Shown one piece after another: positions 54,840 through 63,658 of a stretch of 64,000 nt of DNA. A program made the position numbers and the translations under genes. Positions within the stretch are counted from its first letter, which is position 1; each line of letters starts with the position of its first letter. Location: positions 1 through 64,000 of the forward strand of contig CAZKJO010000001.1 in assembly GCA_964553105.1 (NCBI GenBank). The letters are read 5' to 3'. The notes below the pieces were generated by a model. The model was not told where the DNA came from, made no database searches, and saw nothing but the letters and a program-made list of their open reading frames with translations. The DNA comes from Profundicola sp964553105. Its GTDB lineage: Bacteria > Bacteroidota > Bacteroidia > Flavobacteriales > Weeksellaceae.

Positions 54840-54982
54840 AATTCAGATCACGATTATACTTAATTTTTAAGTAATTATTATTTTTTAAAAAAATAGCTGA
54901 AATACATTTAAATTTCATTTCTGAATAGTTGTGAATATTAAAAGGTATTTCTAAATTGCCCTTTCCCTGAAATTTAATTTCC

Positions 54983-55897
54983 ATGATTTTAAATGTAACC
55001 AATGAAACCGATACGCTGAAAGCTGTTGTTTTAGGACAACCAGGAGGCATGGGTGAAGACCCAGAATTAAAAGACACCTTTGACTCCAAGTCGAGAGAAA
55101 GTGTTAAGCGCGGTATTTATCCAAGTGAAGAAGATGTCACCAAAGAGATGGAAGCTTTTGAAAAAGTGCTTAAAAAGCATGATGTTCAAGTTTTTAGACC
55201 TTGGGTGATAGAGGATTTGAATCAAGTATTTTCTCGTGATGTTGGTTTTGTAATTGATGATAAATTCATCATTGCCAACCTTATCGAAGACAGAGAAGAA
55301 GAACAGAAAGCATACGAGCGCATTATTGATTCTATCTCTGAGAAAAATATCATTAAAACTCCAGATGATGTACATGTCGAGGGAGGTGATGTGATTTTAT
55401 GGAATGAATTTATGTTTGTAGGCTGCTATAAACAAGATGATTATTCTAATTATAAAACAGCACGAACCAACGCTAAAGCTGTTGAGTTCTTAAAACATCA
55501 TTTCCCACACAAATGGGTGATTGACATGGAATTAGTCAAAGATGACAACGATCCATTTAGAGGAATCCTTCATTTAGACTGTACTTTTCAACCTGTGGGT
55601 AAAGACAAAGCGATTATCTACAAAAATGGCTTTCTAAATGAAAGGCATTACCAAATTCTATTGGATTTATTTGGTCGTAAAAATGTTTTTGAAGTCACCA
55701 GAGAAGAAATGTATTGGATGAATACGAACATTTTCTCAATTTCTCCAGAAGTGGTAGTTTCAGAAAAAAACTTTACACGTCTTAATAATCATATGAGAGA
55801 AGAATGGGGACTAACGGTAGAAGAAATTCCATATCGAGAAGTCTCTAAAATGGGTGGTTTATTGAGATGTTCAACTATGCCATTAATCCGAGAGTAA
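54983..55897 (+). CDS. Arginine deiminase / amidinotransferase-superfamily enzyme
   Basis: A 304-residue guanidino-group modifying enzyme. The superfamily residues are visible: VEGGDVI (acidic substrate-binding residue), GILHLDCTFQPV (catalytic His with Asp) and GGLLRCSTMPLIRE (nucleophilic Cys near the C-terminus), and FSRDVGFVI at the N-terminal side. It is shorter than classical arginine deiminase (about 400) and could instead act on dimethylarginine, citrulline or another guanidine. No arginine catabolic genes adjoin it. Confidence 0.82.
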   Translation: MILNVTNETDTLKAVVLGQPGGMGEDPELKDTFDSKSRESVKRGIYPSEEDVTKEMEAFEKVLKKHDVQVFRPWVIEDLNQVFSRDVGFVIDDKFIIANLIEDREEEQKAYERIIDSISEKNIIKTPDDVHVEGGDVILWNEFMFVGCYKQDDYSNYKTARTNAKAVEFLKHHFPHKWVIDMELVKDDNDPFRGILHLDCTFQPVGKDKAIIYKNGFLNERHYQILLDLFGRKNVFEVTREEMYWMNTNIFSISPEVVVSEKNFTRLNNHMREEWGLTVEEIPYREVSKMGGLLRCSTMPLIRE

Positions 55898-55926
55898 TCT
55901 TACTTTAATACTTAAAAACATATAAG

Positions 55927-55965
55927 AAAAAGCGATAGTTTAAGGATTAAATTATCGCTCTTTTT
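55927..55965. terminator. Bidirectional terminator between deiminase-like gene and ppx
   Basis: AGCGATAGTTTAA (55931-55943) pairs with TTAAATTATCGCT (55947-55959), one wobble, with A/T-runs on both sides. Confidence 0.9.
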
Positions 55966-55983
55966 CGTTTTAACTATAAAAAT

Positions 55984-56874
55984 TTAATATTTATTATGAT
56001 GATACATAAACTGTATTATCCCATCAGATAATCCAATCTTAGGAACGTGAATCTTTTTAGATCCAGCAAACTTCATAATGTTCACATAAATCTCTAAAGC
56101 TGGAATTACCACATCTGCCCTATCCGTTTTCATATTATAAAGCGTCAATCTATCTTCAAAGCTTAGACCTTTTAATATCTTTAATTGTTTGAATAAATAA
56201 TTATATGTCAATGGTTTACCCGGTTTATTTCCAGATTGTTTGAAAATGTGATTAATATTCCCTCCCGAACCCAAAAGTTCTATACCTTCATAAGGTTTAC
56301 AGTTCTCTACGACCCATGGTTTAACTTCTTTTTCTAAAAAGTCTGCACCAACTTTTCCATGCAACCAACGAACCGTTCCAACTGGGAAACTCTTGGTAGT
56401 AATTACTTCTCCTTTAGTTAGTAAAGTACATTCTGTTGAACCACCTCCAACGTCTACGTATAAATAGTTCTTGGAATCAGTGACATAGGATTTTAGTTCA
56501 GTTTCAAAAATGATATTTCCTTCTGTCTCACCATCAATTATCTGCAAATCTATATTGGCTTCGTCCTTAATTCTTTGCACTACTTCAGCGCTATTACTCA
56601 CTTCTCTCATCGCTGAGGTAGCAAATGCACGATAATCTTGGATTTCATAAACATCCATCAACAACCTAAAAGCTTTTAACGCTTTGATTAGTCGTGTCAT
56701 ATTTTCTTTAGATACATGCTCGGCCACAAAAGCGTCATACCCTAAACGCACGGGTGCTCTAACCAAACTTGTCTTGTTGAAGGTTCTGTGCGTTCCGTCA
56801 TCGTAGATGGTATTAACCAACAAACGAATGGCATTGGAACCAACATCTATTGCTGCGAGTTTAGTTATTTTCAT
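55984..56874 (-). CDS. ppx: Ppx/GppA-family exopolyphosphatase
   Basis: A 296-residue ASKHA-fold phosphatase that hydrolyses polyphosphate or pppGpp. The phosphate-binding loops LAAIDVGSNAIRLLV, VDVGGGSTE and LLGSGGNINHI are present. It is of the short, single-domain kind (about 300 residues), without the C-terminal HD-like part of E. coli GppA. The ATG at 56874 overlaps ppk1 by 14 bp, so synthesis and degradation of polyphosphate are coupled in one operon. An ATG at 56898 is possible. Confidence 0.9.
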   Translation of the reverse strand: MKITKLAAIDVGSNAIRLLVNTIYDDGTHRTFNKTSLVRAPVRLGYDAFVAEHVSKENMTRLIKALKAFRLLMDVYEIQDYRAFATSAMREVSNSAEVVQRIKDEANIDLQIIDGETEGNIIFETELKSYVTDSKNYLYVDVGGGSTECTLLTKGEVITTKSFPVGTVRWLHGKVGADFLEKEVKPWVVENCKPYEGIELLGSGGNINHIFKQSGNKPGKPLTYNYLFKQLKILKGLSFEDRLTLYNMKTDRADVVIPALEIYVNIMKFAGSKKIHVPKIGLSDGIIQFMYHHNKY

Positions 56875-58830
56875 TGTATCTGTTTTTATAATATTCATAA
56901 ATGCTCACTTGCGAGCGATTGGGTGCTAAGTTGTTTTCCTGATAAATCTCGTCTAAGGTTGCGTTTTGGATTCTACCTTTCACATTATCATTAAAACTCA
57001 ACTCAAATGTATCCATTATTTCTTCTTGAAGAATGGGATCATATATCGGACAAGTCATCTCTACCCTATGGTCAATATTTCGTGCCATTAAATCTGCAGA
57101 TGAAATATAGATTTTATCTTCTCCCGCATTTTTAAACCAAAATATTCTTGGATGTTCCAAAAACTTATCCACTACACTTATTGCTTTAATGTTTTCACTT
57201 AAGCCATATTTACCTGGAATCAAACAACAAATTCCACGTACAACCAATCTCACCTCAACCCCAGCATCATTGGCTTCATAAAGCTTATCAATCATTCCTT
57301 TATCAGATAGGCTGTTGATTTTAATATTAATCTGCGCTGGCAATCCTTTTTTCTGATTTTCAATTTCTTGATCAATAAGTTCATAGATTCTTCTTCGTGT
57401 ACTAAATGGAGATAAAATCAAATGTTTGTAATCTTTAACTTTATAATTAGCTTGGAAAAAATCAAAAACTTCATCAATCTCTGTAGCAATTTCTTTATGC
57501 GCTGTCAAAAGAGTAAAATCTGTATAAATTCTCGCTGTTTTCTCATGAAAATTTCCGGTTGAAATAAAGGCAATCTTCTTTAGTTTTTCTTCATTTTCTT
57601 CGTCCGTATAAGTTACTACACCAATTTTTGAATGGACTTTAAGATCAGCTACGCCAAAAATCACTTGAACACCTTCATCTTGAAGAATTTTAGACCAATT
57701 CACATTATTGGCTTCATCAAATCTCGCTCGTAACTCTAAGACGGCCGTCACTTCTTTTCCATTTCTAGCGGCATTCACCAATGCACTCATGATTTGCGAC
57801 TGATTCGCCACACGATAAACCGTCATTTTAATCGCTTTAACCTTCGGGTCGATGGCACATTCTCTAAGAAATTTTAAGAAAATTGAATAATCTGTATAGG
57901 GCGCATGCAACATATGGTCTTGTTGCTCAATGGCTTTAATATAACTATTAACTTCCACTAAGGCAGGAGGCGTCAAGGGTTGGATGGAAGGATTGTTCAA
58001 TTCAGCTCTACCTAAATCCGGAAAACCAATAAAATCTCTTTTGTTGTGGTATTTACTCCCAGGGGAAACACTATCATATTTATCGATGTGCATGATATTT
58101 TTAACATACTCAAAAGTATCTGGCGCCATGTCCTTATCATACACCAATCGCACAGGTTCTCCACTTCTACGTCGTTCTACGCTTCGCGCTATTCTATCCA
58201 TAAAACTACGCTGAACATCTTGATCCAAATCTAGTTCAGCATCTTTTGATGATTTAATGGAATGAGCTTCAATATGGTCATAATCAAAGATTTCGAAGAT
58301 TTCATCGAGATTATATCGAATCGCATCTTCTAGCATCATAAAATATTTCTTGTTTTCTTTAGAAGGTAACACGATAAACCTTGAAAATATATAAGTTGGA
58401 ACCTCTATTATGGCATAATTCACAATATCTTCATTCAGGTTTTNNNNNNNNNNNNNNNNNNNNNNNNNNNNNNNNNNNNNNNNNNNNNNNNNNNNNNNNN
58501 NNNNNNNNNNNNNNNNNNNNNNNNNNNNNNNNNNNNNNNNNNNTCATAATTATCTTGTTGAAGCGCTACCACTTCTCTTATTTCAGATAAAAGCTTCTTT
58601 AAAGATTGACCTTCAATAATATTATTATATGCCGCAGAATCAAGTTCTAATGCACGCAAAACGGTAGCATATCTAACCTTATAAAACTCATCTAAGTTGT
58701 TCGAGTAAATCCCCAAAAACCTTAATCTATCTAATAAGGGAACTGTCTTGTCCCTGGCTTCCTGCAGCACTCTTGCATTAAATTTAAGCCAAGTTATTTC
58801 GCGATTTATGTATTTAATAGGAGTCGTCAT
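56861..58830 (-). CDS. ppk1: Polyphosphate kinase 1, interrupted by a sequence gap
   Basis: PPK1 polymerises ATP gamma-phosphate into polyphosphate. The N-terminal 95 residues (INREITWLKFNARVLQEA, RLRFLGIYSNNLDEFYKVR) lie at 58544-58830. The remaining 526 residues lie at 56861-58441, with the phosphohistidine segment LKVHSKIGVV and STGNFHEKTARIYTD. Both fragments are open to the N gap at 58444-58543. Compared with the usual 690 residues about 70-75 are missing, so the true gap is probably nearer 215 than 100 bases. The reading frame cannot be followed across it; no sign of a real mutation. Confidence 0.9.
58444..58543. other. Scaffold gap of 100 N inside ppk1
   Basis: Exactly 100 N with unrelated flanks, unlike the other two gaps. 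Its length is a placeholder. Confidence 0.95.
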
Positions 58831-59316
58831 TTACTGGATTTTGCCTTTAGAAATTAAAAAATTCAACTTTCCATCAGCAATATCATGCCAATTATCTTGC
58901 TTAAAACTAATAGATGCAACACTAGCAGTTTTAAACTCAACTAAAGACTCACCTGTAAGAAAGCCTATTAAATCAACACAAGCATCATTATGACCAAATA
59001 TAATGGCTGAATCCACTTCATTAGGAAACTCGGCGATGGCTTTTTTTAAATCCAGATAGAAGAATGTATATAAATCCTGTTTTATATTGAGCCTTTCTAG
59101 TTGATGAAACTCCTTAGAAAAAATTACCGCTGTATGCAAAGCTCGAGTGGCGTAACTTGATGCCCAAAAAGTAGGGGTTTCGTTTAGCTTACCTTTTAAT
59201 AGGGCAGCATGACTTTGGGCTCTATCGATACCCCGTGGTAGCAAAGGACGATCATAATCTGAAATATCATAATCCCAACTCGATTTAGCATGTCTTACGA
59301 TGATTAAATTCTTCAT
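58831..59316 (-). CDS. SixA-type phosphohistidine phosphatase
   Basis: A 161-residue histidine phosphatase of the SixA branch. The RHG motif is IVRHAKSSWD; SSYATRALHTA and the second His in IIFGHNDACVD complete the active site. It is the first gene of the unit with ppk1 and ppx: its stop codon directly abuts the ppk1 ATG. Removal of phosphate from a phosphohistidine protein is the family role; the target is unknown. Confidence 0.88.
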   Translation of the reverse strand: MKNLIIVRHAKSSWDYDISDYDRPLLPRGIDRAQSHAALLKGKLNETPTFWASSYATRALHTAVIFSKEFHQLERLNIKQDLYTFFYLDLKKAIAEFPNEVDSAIIFGHNDACVDLIGFLTGESLVEFKTASVASISFKQDNWHDIADGKLNFLISKGKIQ

Positions 59317-59529
59317 AAATGAAGCTTGTAGATTTCTTGGTGAATGTTGATTTCTAACAAATGTACAATTTTAATAAAACAAATATTATTTTAAAAAGCA
59401 CGAATGAAAGCTAGGGAGAAACATGTAAATAATACTTAAATTGCGGCATACTTAACTTTAAATTTTATTTTAAAGTGGTAATTTTCTATTTTTACCACCT
59501 ACTTACACATTTTTAATCCATAGATTTCA

Positions 59530-60150
59530 ATGCAATATAATACAACGAGAGAGAAATTGATCATTCCAGAATATGGTCGACATGTTCAGGAAATGGTAAA
59601 TCATTGCAAAAAGATAGAAAACAAGGACGATAGAAACGAGTTTGCTCATGCTATTATAGAAGTAATGGGAAATTTGAACACGCATTTACGTGACGTTCAG
59701 GATTTTCAGCATAAGCTTTGGGATCAGTTATTCATCATGGCAGATTTCGATTTAGATGTTGATTCTCCCTATCCAACGCCTAAAAAAGAAGACTTTTCTA
59801 AACCGCCTAACAAAATTCCGTATCCGGTATTTAATTTAAAATATCGTTACTACGGACAAAATATTCAGCGTATGATTGATGTGGCTGTTGAATGGGAAGA
59901 GGGAGAAAAAAGAGATGGTCTTATCCAGTCGATCGCAAATCAAATGAAAAAAAGTTATTTGCTTTGGAACAAGGATAATGTTGACGATAGAGTTATCTTC
60001 AATCAATTAAAAGATATGTCTAATGGTAAAATTGATATTCAACAAATGGAAGAAGATATCAATCTTTCCTCTTCGCGTGATTTAACGCAAGGAAAACCTA
60101 GAGGAGCCAAGAAATACTCTAAAAAAAGAAGACCAAAAAGAAAAAAATAA
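59530..60150 (+). CDS. DUF4290 family protein
   Basis: A 206-residue protein with a helical core (YNTTREKLIIPEYGRHVQEM, FAHAIIEVMGNLNTHLRDV) and a very basic tail (KKYSKKRRPKRKK) that may bind nucleic acid. It matches DUF4290, found in Bacteroidota beside murA. Function unknown. It is 14 bp upstream of murA and probably in the same operon. Confidence 0.85.
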   Translation: MQYNTTREKLIIPEYGRHVQEMVNHCKKIENKDDRNEFAHAIIEVMGNLNTHLRDVQDFQHKLWDQLFIMADFDLDVDSPYPTPKKEDFSKPPNKIPYPVFNLKYRYYGQNIQRMIDVAVEWEEGEKRDGLIQSIANQMKKSYLLWNKDNVDDRVIFNQLKDMSNGKIDIQQMEEDINLSSSRDLTQGKPRGAKKYSKKRRPKRKK

Positions 60151-60164
60151 AATTCTAAATTTAT

Positions 60165-61481
60165 ATGCCAAAATTGGAGATTCGTGGTGGGAAGCCGCTC
60201 AAAGGTGAAATCATACCACAGGGAGCTAAAAATGAGGCGCTGCAAATTCTTTGCGCTACCTTATTAACGGATGAACCCGTACGAATTAAAAATATTCCCG
60301 ACATTAAAGATGTCAACCGCTTGATAGAAATCCTAGGAAGTTTAGATGTTAGCATCACCAAACACGCCAAAGGAGATTATACTTTTCAAGCGAATAATCT
60401 ACATATAGACTATCTTAAAACCAAAGACTTCAAAAAAGATGGCGCGTCTCTTCGTGGATCAGTTATGTTAATGGGGCCTTTCTTAGCTAGATTTGGATTT
60501 GCTTATATGCCCAAACCTGGCGGAGATAAAATCGGAAGACGTAGACTAGATACACATTTTGAAGGATTTGAGAAACTAGGCGCTGAATTTAGATATTCTC
60601 CAGAAGAAAGCTTTTATGGCGTAGAACTTCCCGAAGGCAAGAAATTAAAAGGAAGCTACATGCTGCTAGAAGAAGCATCTGTTACGGGTACAGCCAATAT
60701 TCTTATGGCAGCTGTTTTTGCAGAAGGAAAGACTCAGATTTATAATGCCGCTTGCGAGCCATATATTCAACAATTATGTAAAATGTTGATTCGAATGGGC
60801 GCTAAAATAGAAGGTGTAGGTTCTAACCTATTGACCATTGAAGGGGTTGATAAACTAAAAGGAACTGAGCATACAATTCTTCCAGATATGATTGAGATTG
60901 GTTCTTGGATTGGTTTAGCCGCTATGACAAGATCAGAAATCACCATTAAAAATGTTGGATGGGAACATCTTGGTGTTATTCCAGATACTTTCAAGAAACT
61001 TGGCATTAAGCTAGAGAAAGTTGGCGACGACATATATATTCCAGCTCAAGAAAGCTATGAAATCCAAAGTTTTATCGATGGCTCTATTATGACGATCTCC
61101 GATGCGCCTTGGCCAGGATTCACACCAGATTTGTTGAGTATTATTTTGGTAGTCGCAACTCAAGCAAAAGGTAGTGTTCTGATTCATCAGAAAATGTTTG
61201 AAAGCAGATTGTTCTTTGTCGACAAATTAATCGATATGGGAGCCCAAATTATTCTTTGCGATCCGCATAGAGCGACTGTTATTGGTCAAAACCATGCGAT
61301 GCCACTGAGAGGCCAAACTTTGACTTCTCCTGACATTAGGGCTGGTATTGCTTTATTAATTGCTGCTCTTTCTGCTAAAGGAACAAGCACCATATTTAAT
61401 ATTGAGCAAATCGACCGTGGATATGAAGATATCGACGAAAGATTACGCAAAATTGGCGCTGATATAAGGCGTATTGATTAA
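60165..61481 (+). CDS. murA: UDP-GlcNAc 1-carboxyvinyltransferase, Asp-type active site
   Basis: First committed enzyme of peptidoglycan synthesis, 438 residues in the inside-out alpha/beta barrel of the EPSP synthase family. PQGAKNEALQIL gives the conserved Lys-Asn. The loop that carries Cys115 in E. coli reads PKPGGDKIGRRRLDTH, with Asp121 in the Cys position. Asp-type MurA enzymes are active and not alkylated by fosfomycin, so this strain is expected to be intrinsically resistant at the target. It follows DUF4290 by 14 bp. Confidence 0.96.
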   Translation: MPKLEIRGGKPLKGEIIPQGAKNEALQILCATLLTDEPVRIKNIPDIKDVNRLIEILGSLDVSITKHAKGDYTFQANNLHIDYLKTKDFKKDGASLRGSVMLMGPFLARFGFAYMPKPGGDKIGRRRLDTHFEGFEKLGAEFRYSPEESFYGVELPEGKKLKGSYMLLEEASVTGTANILMAAVFAEGKTQIYNAACEPYIQQLCKMLIRMGAKIEGVGSNLLTIEGVDKLKGTEHTILPDMIEIGSWIGLAAMTRSEITIKNVGWEHLGVIPDTFKKLGIKLEKVGDDIYIPAQESYEIQSFIDGSIMTISDAPWPGFTPDLLSIILVVATQAKGSVLIHQKMFESRLFFVDKLIDMGAQIILCDPHRATVIGQNHAMPLRGQTLTSPDIRAGIALLIAALSAKGTSTIFNIEQIDRGYEDIDERLRKIGADIRRID

Positions 61482-61506
61482 ACCAAATTAAAATATTTAA
61501 ATCATA

Positions 61507-61546
61507 GAAAACCATGTTCGAAATACACTCTTTTGGCATGGTTTTC
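61507..61546 (+). terminator. Probable terminator of DUF4290-murA
   Basis: GAAAACCATG (61507-61516) and CATGGTTTTC (61537-61546) are a perfect 10-bp inverted repeat with a 20-nt loop; the T-tract is within the stem arm. Confidence 0.55.
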
Positions 61547-61603
61547 ATTGTAATTAGCAATTAAATAAAGTTTGATTTAGTTTTCATCTCATTAGATTAA
61601 GAC

Positions 61604-61611
61604 TACCTTTG
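61604..61611 (+). promoter_or_regulatory. Candidate -7 box for the DUF368 operon
   Basis: TACCTTTG, 24 bp before the first ATG. No TTG at the ideal spacing. Confidence 0.5.
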
Positions 61612-61635
61612 CAAACCATTATTTCAATCTAAACT

Positions 61636-62652
61636 ATGCGCAGTTTCAAAGATTATTTTATTATATTTTTAAAAGGATTGGGAATGGGTGCAGCCGATGT
61701 TGTACCGGGAGTTTCAGGAGGAACCATTGCCTTTATTGCTGGTATTTACGAAGAGTTATTAGATAGCATCTCGGCCATAAAACCTTCTTTATTCAATGAT
61801 TTTAAAGAAGGTGGAATTTCCGCTGTATGGGAAAAAGTAAATGGAAATTTCTTAGCGGCTTTACTTTCAGGAATTGCTGTTAGCATTTTATCTCTAGCTA
61901 AAATTTTAACCTATGCCATGCAATTCTATCCTACTCAACTTTGGGCCTTCTTTTTTGGATTGATCATCGCTAGTATTTGGTACGTTGGAAAACAAATCAA
62001 AAAATGGGATTTTGGCGTGATCATCGGTCTCATCCTTGGTACTTTAGCCGTATACTATCTTTCGATCACACCGCCTTTAGGAGCTAATTCGTCTTATTTA
62101 TTTTTATTCTTTGCAGGTTCTATTGCAGCTTGTGCTATGATTTTACCTGGTGTTTCAGGTAGCTTTATATTATTGCTTCTGGGAGCCTATGCCACCGTAA
62201 TTTCTGCAGTTGGCAATCATGACTTCATCACGGTTGGTGTTGTAGGATTGGGAGCTGTATCGGGATTAATTGCCTTTTCTAAATTATTAAAATATCTTTT
62301 ATATCATTATCACAATACACTTATTGCCGTACTGTCTGGATTTTTAATAGGATCCTTGTGGAAGATTTGGCCATGGAAGAAAGACGAAATGATTTATGTT
62401 AAAGAGGTTGGCGCATCAGAAGCATCTAATTATTTAGGTGATTTTAATAGTCTTTCAGCTTACCTTAAAACAGCAAGCACTGAAGAGTTTGGCCGATACA
62501 AAGCTTTTATAGAAACTAATATTTTACCAAAAACATATGAAAACCTTAATCCAGGAGCTAGCGCAGAATTAATTCCTGCTACTATATTTTTAGTTTTGGG
62601 CTTCTCGGTTATATTCATCATAGAATTCATCGCGAAAAAGAAAAATGTATAA
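61636..62652 (+). CDS. DUF368 (PopT-like) undecaprenyl-phosphate translocase, copy 1
   Basis: A 338-residue polytopic membrane protein. The two inverted-repeat signatures of the family are GMGAADVVPGVSGGTIAFI near the start and ACAMILPGVSGSFILLLLG in the middle. DUF368 (PopT) proteins were reported to return undecaprenyl phosphate across the cytoplasmic membrane for reuse in wall synthesis; that activity is assumed here by family. It lies downstream of murA and overlaps the second copy by 8 bp. Confidence 0.88.
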   Translation: MRSFKDYFIIFLKGLGMGAADVVPGVSGGTIAFIAGIYEELLDSISAIKPSLFNDFKEGGISAVWEKVNGNFLAALLSGIAVSILSLAKILTYAMQFYPTQLWAFFFGLIIASIWYVGKQIKKWDFGVIIGLILGTLAVYYLSITPPLGANSSYLFLFFAGSIAACAMILPGVSGSFILLLLGAYATVISAVGNHDFITVGVVGLGAVSGLIAFSKLLKYLLYHYHNTLIAVLSGFLIGSLWKIWPWKKDEMIYVKEVGASEASNYLGDFNSLSAYLKTASTEEFGRYKAFIETNILPKTYENLNPGASAELIPATIFLVLGFSVIFIIEFIAKKKNV

Positions 62653-63658
62653 AAGATCATTCATAGATTACGTCGTACTTTATTTTAAAGGACTCCTCAT
62701 GGGAACTGCTAACAAGATCCCAGGTGTTTCTGGTGGAATGATGGCATTGGTAACGGGATTCTATGAAGAAATGATTTATTCGTTTCAGAAAATTAATATT
62801 AAATCTCTTCAACTACTCATGGCGGGTAGGTTTAAGAAGTTTTTTGAATACATTAATTTTAAGTTTTTATTTGCCACGAATTTTGGTTCCATCTCTGCTT
62901 TTTTCTCAATTTCTCTATTGATAGATTGGCTTATGAGAACTCCCGCCGAAAATGGATTAGGATTTGAAACTGAAGTTTGGAGTTATTTTTTCGGATTGAT
63001 TATAGGTTCCATTTACTATGTTTCATTAAAAGTAAAAAAATGGACTCTCAAACCATATTTAGGCGTTGTGACAGGAGCCGTCTTAGGACTTATGATATCC
63101 TTTATGGACCCGATGCCACCCAACGATAATTATTGGTTTATCTTCCTCTGTGGAATTATTGGAGTATCAGGAATGACATTACCAGGTTTCTCAGGATCAT
63201 TTATTTTAATCATTATAGGGAACTACAATTTACTTATGGTAGATGCTGTGAATAATCTATTCTATGCGCTAACTGCAGTCTTCAATGGCGACTTTAAGAT
63301 GTTAGGAACTTCCTCCTTAGTGGAGCGCGCTGAGAGAGTAAGAATGATTTATATAGTTGGAATATTCGCCGCAGGTTCCTTATTTGGAATGGTAACCTTC
63401 TCTAAGCTCATGGGCTTTTTATTAAGACGTTGGCACAATATAGTTATCGCAACTTTAATGGGGTTTATTATTGGATCTCTAGGAGCGGCCTGGCCTTGGA
63501 AAACAGAGGATTTAGATCATCACAATCAGCTAATTGGCTACACGCGATTTATACCAGAAATTGATGCAAGGTTCTTTATTCAGATTTTATGTATAATTAT
63601 TGGTATTGCATCCATATTAATTATTAAACATTATGAAAACAGAAGAATCAAACTTTAA
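62645..63658 (+). CDS. DUF368 (PopT-like) undecaprenyl-phosphate translocase, copy 2
   Basis: A 337-residue paralogue of the preceding gene with the same topology. Its signatures are GTANKIPGVSGGMMALV and VSGMTLPGFSGSFILIIIG. The first loop has K (ANKIPG) where copy 1 has V (ADVVPG) and lacks its acidic residue, so the pair has diverged at the motif; a heteromeric or specialised role is conceivable. It overlaps the start of aroE by 26 bp. Confidence 0.87.
   Translation: MYKRSFIDYVVLYFKGLLMGTANKIPGVSGGMMALVTGFYEEMIYSFQKINIKSLQLLMAGRFKKFFEYINFKFLFATNFGSISAFFSISLLIDWLMRTPAENGLGFETEVWSYFFGLIIGSIYYVSLKVKKWTLKPYLGVVTGAVLGLMISFMDPMPPNDNYWFIFLCGIIGVSGMTLPGFSGSFILIIIGNYNLLMVDAVNNLFYALTAVFNGDFKMLGTSSLVERAERVRMIYIVGIFAAGSLFGMVTFSKLMGFLLRRWHNIVIATLMGFIIGSLGAAWPWKTEDLDHHNQLIGYTRFIPEIDARFFIQILCIIIGIASILIIKHYENRRIKL

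Noticed and set aside
58381..58590. Open frame running across the N gap.
   Set aside because: It is made mostly of unknown bases and is antisense to ppk1.
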